From an uncultured bacterium (GTDB lineage: Bacteria; Muiribacteriota; Ozemobacteria; Ozemobacterales; Ozemobacteraceae), in contig CALEDQ010000020.1 of NCBI GenBank assembly GCA_937949615.1, positions 62,001-126,000 of the forward strand: a stretch of 64,000 bases of DNA. Direction: 5' to 3'. Of this stretch, positions 43,822 to 53,576 are shown piece by piece; the stretch's first letter is position 1, and every line of letters starts with the position of its first letter. A program made the translations under genes and the position numbers. The notes beneath the pieces are model-generated. The model had not been told where the DNA came from. It ran no database searches and worked only from the letters and a program-made list of their open reading frames with translations.

Positions 43822-45066
43822 ATGCGCGTTTTTCTGCGCTGTTTCGTTCTTATTCTCATTCTACAGGTTATTTCTTCGGCATGTCAGGCGCTTACTCTCT
43901 CTGAAGCGCTCGATACGGCCGAGCAACACCCATCTCTTAAACTGCACGGGCTCAACATCATCGCCCGTGAACTTGAAACTGTCGACGCATCGGCAAAGAG
44001 CCCAAACAGTCTCGCTATTTCGACCGAGAATTTTGGCGGTAAATCAGGTTTTGACGGGCTCGAAACCACGATTGAATTTTCTGTGCCGCTTCAGAACACC
44101 CGCATTGTCAGGGCAAAAAAAGCTCTGGCAGAAGCGCAGGCCGGCCTCAGTCACCTCGAAAAGGGCGCCACCCGCTGGCTGATAATGAGCCAGGTTGCGC
44201 GGGCCTTTCACCGGGCGCTGGTCATGACCAGTCTGGTTGACGAAGCCCGTGAAAACATCGAAAATGCCAGGAAACTTCTCGATGCCGCCAAAATCATGCA
44301 TGAATCTGGCTCGGTTGCCGAACAGGAAGTTTTTCAGGCCGAACTGGTCCTTCAGCAAAGCGAGCTCGAGCAACAGAAACTACAGGGCGATCTCGAAGAT
44401 GCAAAAGCAGAGCTGACGACTGCCATGGGCCTCGCAACCATTGAAGATTTTGCAGTGGTGGGTTCCATCACCACCGAGCTCGAAATTCCTGATTTTGAAA
44501 CCCTGCACGGCATAATCGCCAGTTCACACCCTGACCTGGCACTGCGCGAAAATGAAAAAACCAGAACTCAGGCTCGTCTGAATCTTCTGCGTGCCGAAAG
44601 CCAACCACGTTGGAGTCTGACCGCCGGGGCAAAACATTTCCGCGAAACCGGTTCCAATGATTTTCTGATCGGCATTTCTGCCGAACTGCCGGGCTCACGA
44701 ACCACCCGCGGCGAAAGGGCCGCGCTGAAAAAAGATGCCGAACGGCTTGAGCTTGAGAAAGCCGATCGGCTGAGAGAACTGAGCCTGAGCCTGCAAAGCG
44801 AAGTGCAGCATTTCAGGCGTCTACAAAGCCAGGCCGGCAGGCTGCGCGATCAGATCGTTCCCGGGGCACTGCATCTGTTCGAACTGTCACTGGCTGGCTA
44901 TCAGCTTGGCAAGACAGACCAGATCGTCGTTTTACAGGCACAAAAGGAATATCTCAATCAGAAGCAGAGCTATCTGCAGAAGCTTGACGAACTTTACATG
45001 TCTGCCGCCGCCATCGAGAATCTGACCGGTTTTCAGAGGCGTTCCACTGCCTCTGAAAGCAAATGA
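43822..45066 (+). CDS. CzcC/CusC-like outer membrane factor
   Basis: 414 residues. Signal peptide (VFLRCFVLILILQVISSACQA; a C precedes QA) then two efflux-channel repeats (TLSEALDTAEQHPSLKL and FETLHGIIASSHPDLALRENEKTRTQ). This length and spacing are typical of CzcC-type proteins, shorter than drug-pump TolCs. It forms the outer-membrane duct for heavy-metal RND efflux. It overlaps the adaptor reading frame by 4 bases. Confidence 0.87.
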   Translation: MRVFLRCFVLILILQVISSACQALTLSEALDTAEQHPSLKLHGLNIIARELETVDASAKSPNSLAISTENFGGKSGFDGLETTIEFSVPLQNTRIVRAKKALAEAQAGLSHLEKGATRWLIMSQVARAFHRALVMTSLVDEARENIENARKLLDAAKIMHESGSVAEQEVFQAELVLQQSELEQQKLQGDLEDAKAELTTAMGLATIEDFAVVGSITTELEIPDFETLHGIIASSHPDLALRENEKTRTQARLNLLRAESQPRWSLTAGAKHFRETGSNDFLIGISAELPGSRTTRGERAALKKDAERLELEKADRLRELSLSLQSEVQHFRRLQSQAGRLRDQIVPGALHLFELSLAGYQLGKTDQIVVLQAQKEYLNQKQSYLQKLDELYMSAAAIENLTGFQRRSTASESK

Positions 45067-45089
45067 ATGTTAAAGCAGGAAACACCATC

Positions 45090-46601
45090 ATGAAAAAAAT
45101 ACATTTCAGTCTGATAATTGTTCTCATCGCTTCTGTCGCCATGATCTTCGCTCCGACCAGACGGCTTCTCAGTCAGTCGCATGACCACAAACCCGGCGAA
45201 GTCTGCAGCCAGGGACAGGGCGCTGCCGCCACCCCGAAACCTGAACCGGCCGCCGATCCACACGCCGGGCACAACCATGCCGAACATGACGAAAATGATG
45301 ATCATGAGCAGCCTGCTGCCGTAGACCCGCACGCCGGGCATAATCACGCTGAACATGACGATCACGGAGACAATGAACAGCCGGCAGTCGCAGACCCGCA
45401 TGCCGGTCATGACCACAGTGCTCACTCTGATTATTCCGGCATGCCCATCGAAGAACTTTATAAACCAGAATGTGAACACAAAATCAAAATGATTGACTGT
45501 GATGAATGCCGTTACGAGCTGGGCGCCGTCAAAATGACCGAGCAACTGAAAAAAATGATTAAAACCAGCGAGCTCGCAACCACAGCCGAAAAATACGAAG
45601 TTGCCTTCAAAGGCGAACTCGAAAATGACAATCAGCTGTTTCGCTCGGTTTCAAGTCTGGTTCCGGGCGTAATTGTCGCAATGCCGGTCAGAAAAGGCGA
45701 AATCGTCGAACAGGGCCAGGTGCTTGCTGAAATCGAGAGCCCCGAGCTTTCACATACTGCTCTCGACCTGCAGAAACTTATTGCTGAACTCGCTCTTGCA
45801 GAAAAGAAGCTTGCCAGAGAAGAAATGCTCAACGAGAAAAAAATCGGCGCCCTGCAGGCGGTTCAGGAAGCCAAAGCCGCCCGGGATCTGCTCACAATTG
45901 AGATTAAATGCAGTAAAGAACGCCTGAAACTCTCCGGATTCAGCGACAGCGAAATCAAAGCCGTTTCTGCCGGTGGCAACAGCCAGTTGTTCAAAGGCAG
46001 ACTCAAAATTGTATCACCGATCAGAGGCCGGGTTCTGACTTTGCACGCCAACATCGGCGGCATGGTCAGTGAACGCCAGGCACTCGTCGATGTTGTCGAC
46101 ATTTCGCAACTGCGTGCCATTGGCCAGATCAAAGAAACCGATCTGCCAGCTATCGTCAGGGCCCTTAAAAAGGGCGCTATCAACGGCTACATCACGACCC
46201 AGGCTTACCCAGGCTTTCAGTTCCCAGTGCAGGCGTTGTCGACCGACGCGGGTCTTAAAGCCGAAACCCGCATGCTAGAAGTTCAGCTCGCAGTGAAAAA
46301 CCCCGACGAACTGCTGCGCCCCGGCATGTTTATCGAAGGCACCCTGCAGATTGGCGAAGGGGCTGCCAAACCGTCACTGCCCGCCACCGCGATTCTTGAA
46401 GATGAAGGAAAACAGTTCGTCTTCATCAAACATCAGGATTCAATGCTGTTCCGCCGCAATATCACCATTGACAGCCAGCAGGGCGACACTGTTTTCATCG
46501 GCTCAGGGATTAAAGCCGGTGATGAAGTGGTCGTCGAAGGCTCATTTCTTCTCAAATCCGACATTCTCCGCGGCAAAATGGGTGCCGGCTGCGCTCATTA
46601 A
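45090..46601 (+). CDS. CzcB/CusB-like metal efflux adaptor with His-rich repeats
   Basis: 503 residues from ATG 45090 (AGGAA upstream, signal peptide immediately after); an in-frame ATG at 45063 overlaps the previous stop. After the signal peptide come two full and one partial 23-residue repeats (DPHAGHNHAEHD...), then a Cys motif (CEHKIKMIDCDECRYELGAVK), found in related adaptors. A lipoyl half (VPGVIVAMPVRKGEIVEQG), hairpin, second lipoyl half (IVSPIRGRVLTLHANIGG), barrel and membrane-proximal domains follow. It probably binds metal in the periplasm and hands it to the RND pump. Confidence 0.9.
   Translation: MKKIHFSLIIVLIASVAMIFAPTRRLLSQSHDHKPGEVCSQGQGAAATPKPEPAADPHAGHNHAEHDENDDHEQPAAVDPHAGHNHAEHDDHGDNEQPAVADPHAGHDHSAHSDYSGMPIEELYKPECEHKIKMIDCDECRYELGAVKMTEQLKKMIKTSELATTAEKYEVAFKGELENDNQLFRSVSSLVPGVIVAMPVRKGEIVEQGQVLAEIESPELSHTALDLQKLIAELALAEKKLAREEMLNEKKIGALQAVQEAKAARDLLTIEIKCSKERLKLSGFSDSEIKAVSAGGNSQLFKGRLKIVSPIRGRVLTLHANIGGMVSERQALVDVVDISQLRAIGQIKETDLPAIVRALKKGAINGYITTQAYPGFQFPVQALSTDAGLKAETRMLEVQLAVKNPDELLRPGMFIEGTLQIGEGAAKPSLPATAILEDEGKQFVFIKHQDSMLFRRNITIDSQQGDTVFIGSGIKAGDEVVVEGSFLLKSDILRGKMGAGCAH
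45255..45431 (+). repeat. 69-base tandem repeat encoding His-rich units
   Basis: Two full copies and one partial copy of a 23-codon unit beginning DPHAGH, each rich in His, Asp and Glu, within the adaptor gene. Confidence 0.8.
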
Positions 46602-46613
46602 GGAGAAAAAGCC

Positions 46614-49600
46614 ATGAACCGACTATTCAATTTTCTGCTGACGCAGCGTTTTTTCATCTTTCTTCTGACTTTCGTTCTCATCGTCACCGGCCTGGTTTCG
46701 TGGAATCGCCTGCCAATCGACGCGTTTCCCGATGTGACCAACGTGCAGGTAATGATTCTTACAAAAGTTCCCGGGTTCACCTCCATGGATGTCGAACAGC
46801 GGGTGACGTTTCCGATCGAACAGCACATGGGCGGTCTGCCGCAGGTAAAGCAGGTCCGCTCCGTTTCAAAATCCGAAATTTCTCAGGTTGTCGTCATCTT
46901 CGAAGACGACGTCGATATCTACTTTGCCAGACAGCAGGTTTTCGAAAGACTCGCCGAAGCGAGAGAATCACTGCCCGAAGGCTCTGAACCCGAAATGACC
47001 CCGATCAGCACTGGTCTGGGCGAAGTGTTTCAATACACTCTCGACAGCGATAAACTGGGCCCGACCGAACTGCGCACCCTGCAGGACTGGGTAGTGGCAC
47101 CACAGCTGCGCTCGATTCCGGGGGTCACCGAGATCAACAGTTTCGGCGGCTTCGTTAAACAGTATCATGTTCTCGTAAAGCCAACTGCTCTGGAGAAATA
47201 TAACATTACCCTCCGGGATGTAATTGAAGTTATCGAGGCCAACAATGCCAATGCCGGCGGTTCATATATCGTCAAGGACTGGCAGCAGACCTTTATCAGG
47301 TCACTCGGACTGCTGCAAAGCACTGAAGATATAGGTAACATCGTCGTCAAAACCAGCAACGGCATACCGATTCTGCTCAAAGATATCGCCGAGATTGCCC
47401 CAGGGACACAAACCCGCCAGGGTGGCGTCACCCGTGATGACAAGGGGGAAGTGGTCGCCGGCATGGTCATCATGCTGCAGGGCGCCAATTCAAAAACCGT
47501 CGTCGAGCAGATAAAGCGAAAAATTCCGCAGATTCAGAAGTCGCTGCCCGAAGGCGTCAAACTCAACACCTTCTACGACAGAACCTCATTGATTCAGGCC
47601 TGCATTGCAACGGTCATCGATGCAATCACCGAAGGCGGCATCTGCGTAATTTTCGTGCTGTTTCTGTTTCTGGCCGAATTGAGAACGGCATTTGTCGTAT
47701 TGTTTTCGATTCCGCTGACCTTTCTCGTCAGCTTCATCATCATGGACTTCGCCGGCATGTCTTCGAATCTGATGAGCCTCGGCGGCCTGGCTTTTTCAGT
47801 CGGCATGGTCGTCGACGCCACCATCGTCGTGGCCGAAAACGCCAGACGGCACCTGGCAGAGGCAAAGCCTGAAGAAAAAAGAATTCGTGTAATCACTCAG
47901 GCTATTCAGGAGGTAGTTCGTCCCGTATCCTTCTCGATCCTGATTGTGGCACTCATCCTTATTCCATTGTTCACACTGCAGGGCATGGAAGGCAAGATGT
48001 TCATCCCGCTGGCCCAGACCATGCTTATTTCGATGCTGGTATCATTGCTGATCGCGATGATAGTCATTCCGTCTGTCTGTGAAAGCCTTCTGCCCGGCGG
48101 AAAAGAGTATGAATTCCCGTTTGTCGCATGGTTTCACAGACTCTACTGCAAGGTTCTGGCAATTTTTCTTAAATTTAAATGGGCCGCAATTTCTGTCTCT
48201 TTTGCCGGACTGATATTTACCGTAATGCTGGCCACCGGGCTTGGTACCGACTTCATGCCCGAACTTGACGAAGGTGCCATAGCCATCAACAGTGTCAGAC
48301 TGCCAAACGCCTCTCTGGCCGGTTCGGTCAAAGTTGCCGATGAAATTGACCGGCTGCTCATGAAGATTCCGGAAGTTGAAACGGTGGTTGCGAAAACCGG
48401 GCGGGCCGAAATATCTGAAGATCCGATGGGCCCCGAACAGACTGACTTCGTCATCATCCTCAAATCCCGCGAAGTCTTTCCGCAGAGACGCAGCAAAAAG
48501 GAAGTCATCGAAAACATCAAAACCGTTCTCGCTGAGGTTCCGGGTCTGCGTCACTCCTTCTCTCAACCAATCGCTTTACGTGTCAATGAGCTGATTTCCG
48601 GTATCAAAAGCGACGTCGCGGTGAAAGTTTTTGGCGATGATCTCGACAAACTCGCTGAAATCGCCAAAGAAGTGGCCGCGGTTCTCGCCGGTATTCCGGG
48701 CGCTGATGACACCAAATCGGCGCAGCTTTCCGGTATGCACCAGCTCGATCTCGAAATTGACCGGGCCACCGCCTCACGCTATGGCCTTAATTCATCAGAG
48801 GTTAACGAGCTGATCGAAACGGCAGTCGGCGGCCGCATCGTCACAACCATCATCGAAGGTCAGCGCCGCTTCGCTCTGCAGATACGCTACCCGGAAAGCC
48901 TGCGAAAAAACGAAAACGACATCATGAATCTCAAAATCAGGACGCCTGAGGGCCAGCTGATCGCTCTAAGCCAGATTGCCAGTCTCAAGCCGGTCGAAAT
49001 ACCAATCGAAATCAAGCGCGAAAATGGCATTCGCAGTCTGGTCGTCGAAACCAACGTCAGAAATCGCGATCTCGGCGGTTTCATTGCCGACCTGCAGGAA
49101 CGCCTCGCCCCGCTCGAAAAGAAACTGCCAACCGGTTACTTTCTCTCACTCGGCGGGCAGTTCGAAAATCAGCAGCGGGCAATGCAGCGTCTGGGCCTGG
49201 TAGTACCGATCGTGCTGCTGATGATCATGATTCTTCTGGTCATTGCTCTCGGAAAGCTTCGCGACGCGGTTCTCGTCATTGCAATTCTGCCGTTCGCTCT
49301 CGTCGGTGGGGTAATTGCGCTGTGGCTCTGGAAAATGACCTTCTCAGTTTCGGCTGCCATCGCCTTTATCGTTCTGCTTGGCGTCGCAGTACAGAACGGG
49401 GTATTGCTGATATCATTTCTGCGCCAGCTTCTTGAAGAAGGTGTGCCGCTGCACGATGCCATCAAACAGGCATGCGATCTGAGGTATCGCGCCATCATGA
49501 TGACAACGCTGACATCTTTCATCGGCCATGTGCCAATGCTGCTCTCTGATGGTTCAGGTGCTGACATTCAGAAGCCGCTGGCACTGGTGGTTAATGGTGG

Positions 49601-49727
49601 ACTGGTCAGCTCGACACTTCTGACCCTTTTCGTTCTGCCCGCGCTGTTTGCGATAACCGAAAGCTTCTTTGCCGGCAGTGACGAAAAAGATCTGGCAGCA
49701 ACCGTCGAAGAAAAGCCAGAGGCATGA
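46614..49727 (+). CDS. CzcA/CusA-family heavy-metal RND pump
   Basis: 1037 residues with the full twelve-helix RND layout and HME-class opening (NWNRLPIDAFPDVTNVQVM in variant form, then PGFTSMDVEQRVTFPIE). TM4 keeps the acidic residue in GMVVDATIVVAENARR, unlike the other RND pump in this window. It exports metal cations from periplasm or cytoplasm. Whether it prefers Zn/Co/Cd or Cu/Ag is not clear; the His-rich adaptor and neighbouring CDF exporter lean towards divalent cations. RBS AGGAG precedes the ATG, 12 bases after the adaptor stop. Confidence 0.92.
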   Translation: MNRLFNFLLTQRFFIFLLTFVLIVTGLVSWNRLPIDAFPDVTNVQVMILTKVPGFTSMDVEQRVTFPIEQHMGGLPQVKQVRSVSKSEISQVVVIFEDDVDIYFARQQVFERLAEARESLPEGSEPEMTPISTGLGEVFQYTLDSDKLGPTELRTLQDWVVAPQLRSIPGVTEINSFGGFVKQYHVLVKPTALEKYNITLRDVIEVIEANNANAGGSYIVKDWQQTFIRSLGLLQSTEDIGNIVVKTSNGIPILLKDIAEIAPGTQTRQGGVTRDDKGEVVAGMVIMLQGANSKTVVEQIKRKIPQIQKSLPEGVKLNTFYDRTSLIQACIATVIDAITEGGICVIFVLFLFLAELRTAFVVLFSIPLTFLVSFIIMDFAGMSSNLMSLGGLAFSVGMVVDATIVVAENARRHLAEAKPEEKRIRVITQAIQEVVRPVSFSILIVALILIPLFTLQGMEGKMFIPLAQTMLISMLVSLLIAMIVIPSVCESLLPGGKEYEFPFVAWFHRLYCKVLAIFLKFKWAAISVSFAGLIFTVMLATGLGTDFMPELDEGAIAINSVRLPNASLAGSVKVADEIDRLLMKIPEVETVVAKTGRAEISEDPMGPEQTDFVIILKSREVFPQRRSKKEVIENIKTVLAEVPGLRHSFSQPIALRVNELISGIKSDVAVKVFGDDLDKLAEIAKEVAAVLAGIPGADDTKSAQLSGMHQLDLEIDRATASRYGLNSSEVNELIETAVGGRIVTTIIEGQRRFALQIRYPESLRKNENDIMNLKIRTPEGQLIALSQIASLKPVEIPIEIKRENGIRSLVVETNVRNRDLGGFIADLQERLAPLEKKLPTGYFLSLGGQFENQQRAMQRLGLVVPIVLLMIMILLVIALGKLRDAVLVIAILPFALVGGVIALWLWKMTFSVSAAIAFIVLLGVAVQNGVLLISFLRQLLEEGVPLHDAIKQACDLRYRAIMMTTLTSFIGHVPMLLSDGSGADIQKPLALVVNGGLVSSTLLTLFVLPALFAITESFFAGSDEKDLAATVEEKPEA

Positions 49728-49766
49728 TATCATCGAGCTGAAAGCACAACTGCGAAGGAAATGAAA

Positions 49767-50750
49767 ATGACGACAGACCACAACCATGATCATGACCACG
49801 ATTGCGGGCACGATCACAATCACGACCACGACCACAGTCATGGTCATGGCCACGGACATCACCATCATGGTCCGGTTGATTACAGCCGCGCCTTTGCGAT
49901 CGGTGTCACCCTCAACGTCGGCTTTGCCACTGCCGAAGCAGTCTACGGTTATCTCGCCGGCTCACTTGCCCTGGTTGCCGATGCCGGTCACAACTTCAGC
50001 GACGTTCTCGGTCTGATTCTCGCATGGGGGGCCGCCTGGCTCTCGCAGAAACGGCCATCTGAAAGACGCACCTACGGACTGCGCAGTTCTTCGATTCTCG
50101 CGGCAATGTTCAATGCCGTATTGCTTCTCGTGGCAATCGGTGCCATCGCCTGGGAGGCCATCAGAAGATTCAGTGAGCCTGCTCCGGTTGCCGGCACCAC
50201 GATCATCTGGGTGGCTCTGGCAGGTATTGTCATCAATACCGCCACGGCCATGCTGTTCATGTCGGGCCGCAAAGACGATCTGAACATCAGAGGCGCTTTT
50301 CTGCATATGGCTGCCGATGCGGCAGTTTCGGCCGGCGTCGTCATCGCGGGTATCGCCATCATTCAGACTGGCTGGAACTGGATAGATCCGGTAGTCAGTC
50401 TGATAATCGCCGTCGTCATTTTCGGCGGCACCTGGAGTCTGCTGCGCGAGTCACTAGACCTGGCTCTGCACGCAGTCCCGGAAGGCATCGACCCGCAGGA
50501 AGTCAGCGCCTATCTTGCCAGTCTTCCGGGCGTTGTCGCCGTGCATGATCTGCACATCTGGGGCATGAGCACGACCGAGACGGCACTGACAGCGCATCTG
50601 GTAAAACCAGACCACAGCAATGACGACGAGTTGATTGCCCAGGCCAGCAAAGAACTGCAAGAACACTTCAAAATCGCCCACACCACCATCCAATGGGAAA
50701 GAAGCGACTCGACCTGCCCCACCAAAGGCGGCGCCTGCGAACACTGCTGA
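49767..50750 (+). CDS. Cation diffusion facilitator exporter with His-rich N-terminus
   Basis: 327 residues. The ATG at 49767 is preferred over 49761 because AAGGA then has normal spacing. The N-terminus is a run of His, Asp and Gly (about 18 His in the first 40 residues). Six transmembrane helices follow with the zinc-site motifs AGHNFSD in TM2 and HMAADA in TM5, then a cytoplasmic domain (HDLHIWGMS). It resembles ZitB/CzcD, proton-coupled Zn2+/Cd2+/Co2+ exporters of the inner membrane. A Cys-containing tail (TCPTKGGACEHC) could add a metal site. It would feed or complement the RND system directly upstream. Confidence 0.92.
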   Translation: MTTDHNHDHDHDCGHDHNHDHDHSHGHGHGHHHHGPVDYSRAFAIGVTLNVGFATAEAVYGYLAGSLALVADAGHNFSDVLGLILAWGAAWLSQKRPSERRTYGLRSSSILAAMFNAVLLLVAIGAIAWEAIRRFSEPAPVAGTTIIWVALAGIVINTATAMLFMSGRKDDLNIRGAFLHMAADAAVSAGVVIAGIAIIQTGWNWIDPVVSLIIAVVIFGGTWSLLRESLDLALHAVPEGIDPQEVSAYLASLPGVVAVHDLHIWGMSTTETALTAHLVKPDHSNDDELIAQASKELQEHFKIAHTTIQWERSDSTCPTKGGACEHC

Positions 50751-50789
50751 AATAAAACGCAGGCTTTCCAAACACTTACGGTCAGACCA

Positions 50790-50822
50790 AAACTCCCCGC
50801 CGGGAAAATCGGCGGGGAGTTT
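50790..50822. terminator. Bidirectional terminator between the CDF gene and acr3
   Basis: Perfect 13-base stem AAACTCCCCGCCG (50790-50802) with complement at 50810-50822 around a 7-base loop. T-rich bases on the right and A-rich bases on the left fit termination from both convergent operons. Confidence 0.85.
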
Positions 50823-50846
50823 CTATTTATTTTAAAAGCCTGTCTG

Positions 50847-52040
50847 TCAGGCTTTGAACCAGTGCCGGGTGCGCAGACAGAATCTGACGAGACCGAGCAT
50901 GATCGGAACTTCGATGAGAACGCCGACTACGGTTGCCAGTGCAGCCCCAGAAGAAAGCCCGAAAAGCATTACCGCGGTGGCGATGGCGACTTCAAAATGA
51001 TTCGACGCCCCGATCATTGCTGCCGGGGCAGCGTCTTCATATTTCAGGCCGAGAATTCTTGCAGCCAGGTAACCCAGAACAAATATGAAAATAGTCTGGA
51101 TAGTCAGCGGAATTGCGATCCAGAGGATGGTCAGGGGATTGGCGATTATAACCTCGCCCTTGAAAGAAAACAGCAGAACCAGAGTGGTCAAAAGCGCCAG
51201 AATGGTTACCGGCGTAAGAAAATGCAGGAATTTTTCTTTGAACCAGGCTTCGCCTTTGTTTGCCATGATCCAGCGGCGTGACAGATAACCGGCAAACAGG
51301 GGCAGAGCGACATAAATCCCGATTGAAAGAAGCAGTGCCTGCCACGGAACCGGCAATTTACCAACACCCAGCAGAAAGCCGCCAAGCGGGCCGTAAAGAA
51401 ACAGCATCGTCAGAGAGTTTATAGCAACCATAACCAGAGTCAACCCATCGTTACCGCGCGACAGATAGCCCCAGACCAGCACCATAGCGGTGCAAGGAGC
51501 GATGCCGAGAAGAATCGTGCCGGCAAAATAGCTGCGCCAGAGTGGTACCTGCAGCATTTTCAGACCATCATGAAGAACCACGGTGCCGGCACCATGTGTC
51601 GCCCCGACCTCAAGATCTAGGCCGAAAGGCATTTTTACCAGATCGGTCGCTTCGGCGCCAATGAATGACTGCAGCAGATAACCAAGAAAAAAATAGGCGA
51701 TTGCATACATGGTAAACGGCTTGATTGCCCAGTTAACAAATAAAGTCAGAAAAACCGGCCGACCACTTTTTCCTGCCTTGATGACTTCGCCAAAATCAAT
51801 TTTTACCATGATCGGGTACATCATCAGAAACAGGCACACGGCAATCGGAATCGAGACAACCGGCGCCCCGTTCACGAAAATCGACATGCCATCGAGGGTT
51901 TTAGCAAAATTGGGGGCGATTTTACCGAGAACAATGCCACCCACAATACAGAGAAACACCCAGAGAGTGAGATACTTTTCAAAAATGCTGGTCATCTGCC
52001 TTTCGGCTGGCTGAACTTTTTCAGAAACCGTTTCAGTCAT
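50847..52040 (-). CDS. acr3: ACR3-family arsenite efflux transporter
   Basis: 397 residues, about ten transmembrane helices. The family Cys-containing segment is intact (GIAPCTAMVLVW, C183), as is the late NHFEVAIATAV motif. It exports As(OH)3 using the proton motive force. Compared with typical ACR3 there appears to be an extra ~35-40-residue loop (about residues 125-168, rich in Gly, His and Leu) before the Cys helix. It is the last gene of an arsR-arsC-arsM-acr3 set; a 175-base gap to arsM holds no recognisable gene. Confidence 0.93.
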   Translation of the reverse strand: MTETVSEKVQPAERQMTSIFEKYLTLWVFLCIVGGIVLGKIAPNFAKTLDGMSIFVNGAPVVSIPIAVCLFLMMYPIMVKIDFGEVIKAGKSGRPVFLTLFVNWAIKPFTMYAIAYFFLGYLLQSFIGAEATDLVKMPFGLDLEVGATHGAGTVVLHDGLKMLQVPLWRSYFAGTILLGIAPCTAMVLVWGYLSRGNDGLTLVMVAINSLTMLFLYGPLGGFLLGVGKLPVPWQALLLSIGIYVALPLFAGYLSRRWIMANKGEAWFKEKFLHFLTPVTILALLTTLVLLFSFKGEVIIANPLTILWIAIPLTIQTIFIFVLGYLAARILGLKYEDAAPAAMIGASNHFEVAIATAVMLFGLSSGAALATVVGVLIEVPIMLGLVRFCLRTRHWFKA

Positions 52041-52215
52041 ATTTTTACTCCTGTTCTACTGACGCTTTTCGTAAACTTATTTCACAGACTTAACCATGAT
52101 TTTATTGAACCCTGCATAAACAAGGTTGAACCGGTTCGTCGGCCATGCCTGTCAGTAGGATTCCTGGCATCGCAAACTGGTCTAATTGCGGCTGGGATTG
52201 ATCGATAAAGCATAT

Positions 52216-53010
52216 TCAGGGTTTTCTGGCTTTGATTGAGGCGGAACAGACATATTTTTCGGCGTCTTTGAACCAGTCTTTAATAAAATGCCGGCTCTCA
52301 GGCTTCAGTTCGATGCTGATATCTTTGAAGCCGACAGCCAGCATAATTTTACGCAGTTCTTCGACACTGACCGCACCTGAAACGCAGCCGCAGTAGGCGT
52401 CGACATTGCCGAGAATTTCTTCGCTGAGGGGTTGCAGAGCCACAATATCAGAAACGGCCAGGCGGCCGTTCTGCCGCAGAACCCTGTATGCATCAGTAAA
52501 AACGCCCTCTTTGTCGGGAGAGAGGTTGATTACACAGTTTGAAATTATGACATCGACGCTGCTGTCAGCCACCGGCAGATGCTCGATTTCACCGAGACGA
52601 AAATCTACATTTTTAAAACAGGCGCTGACCGCGTTTTTACGGGCCTTGCGCACCATTTCGGGGGTCATGTCGACGCCGATGACCCGGCCGCTATCGCCAA
52701 CCGCCTTCGCGGCCAGAAAACAATCGAACCCGCCACCTGAACCGAGGTCGAGAACGGTTTCACCTGGCTGCAGACTGGCCAGCAACTGCGGGTTCCCGCA
52801 GCCAAGGCCCATGTTGGCACCCTCAGGAACGGCAGCCATATCTTCGCTGGAATAGCCGAGTTTCTCTGAAGCCTTCGGATTACCAAGCGGGTCGCTGCAA
52901 CAGGAAGAAGAACTGCCCGGGCAACAGGACCCGCCTTTCGTCGCGATGCCGGCATAGCGCAGACTGACCTGATCACGAATTTCGTCATCTTTGAGAATTT
53001 TTGCTTTCAT
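52216..53010 (-). CDS. arsM: Arsenite S-adenosylmethionine methyltransferase
   Basis: 264 residues. SAM-binding Rossmann motif VLDLGSGGGFDCFLAA. The three cysteines that bind As(III) in ArsM are present: C71 (GLGCGNP), C159 (ISNCVINL) and C209 (YCGCVSG). A Cys-rich N-terminal stretch (GGSCCPGSSSSCC) is common in bacterial ArsM. It methylates As(III) to mono-, di- and trimethyl species. It lies 11 bases after arsC. Its product MAs(III) would be a substrate for the ArsP-type permease in the other ars operon. Confidence 0.93.
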   Translation of the reverse strand: MKAKILKDDEIRDQVSLRYAGIATKGGSCCPGSSSSCCSDPLGNPKASEKLGYSSEDMAAVPEGANMGLGCGNPQLLASLQPGETVLDLGSGGGFDCFLAAKAVGDSGRVIGVDMTPEMVRKARKNAVSACFKNVDFRLGEIEHLPVADSSVDVIISNCVINLSPDKEGVFTDAYRVLRQNGRLAVSDIVALQPLSEEILGNVDAYCGCVSGAVSVEELRKIMLAVGFKDISIELKPESRHFIKDWFKDAEKYVCSASIKARKP

Positions 53011-53021
53011 CTTTCGGCTCC

Positions 53022-53453
53022 TTATACCAGTAACTTTTCTATACCACTGACAAAGGCGGCGATTTCATCGCGAACCCGCCGGTAAACCGGCAAAATATAA
53101 CTCTCTTCGGTTAATCCCTTTGTCAACGCCGGCGGATCATCGAACGGGACATGCACGACTTTTGTTCGACCCGGAAAAGCCGGGCAACTCTCGTGGGCTT
53201 TGCCGCAGACAGTTACCACCAGGTCGAAATCAAGGCTTTCGAACTCTCTCAGAATCTTTGAATGCTGACCGGAAATATCGACTCCGGCTTCCTGCATCAC
53301 TTTTATGGCATGCTGATTCATGCCGTGCTTAGCCACGCCAGCCGAAAAAGCCGCAAATTGATCGCCCTTGAGATGGCGCAACCAGCCTTCAGCCATCTGG
53401 CTGCGGCATGAATTGCCGGTGCAGAGAAAAAGAACTTTTTTCTTCATACGCAT
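53022..53453 (-). CDS. arsC: Thioredoxin-coupled arsenate reductase
   Basis: 143 residues of the low-molecular-weight phosphatase fold. P-loop CTGNSCRSQMAEGW supplies C11 and R17. The redox cysteines C83 and C90 (VCGKAHESCPAF) match the Cys10/82/89 triad of S. aureus pI258 ArsC, so electrons should come from thioredoxin. It reduces As(V) to As(III) for export or methylation. The start may alternatively be the ATG two codons later. Confidence 0.94.
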   Translation of the reverse strand: MRMKKKVLFLCTGNSCRSQMAEGWLRHLKGDQFAAFSAGVAKHGMNQHAIKVMQEAGVDISGQHSKILREFESLDFDLVVTVCGKAHESCPAFPGRTKVVHVPFDDPPALTKGLTEESYILPVYRRVRDEIAAFVSGIEKLLV

Positions 53454-53576
53454 CGCCTTTCTCTGAAAGCTTTATTCAAGCGGCCCACAACCGTTTTTTT
53501 TCACAGCCAGAAGCATGAATTGCGACTCTTCAGCACGCATAAATCTCATTCTGGCATGCTAAGACAATAAATCTGA

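Noticed and set aside
52041..52215. Possible small gene between acr3 and arsM
   Set aside because: No frame with a ribosome site; treated as an intercistronic gap.
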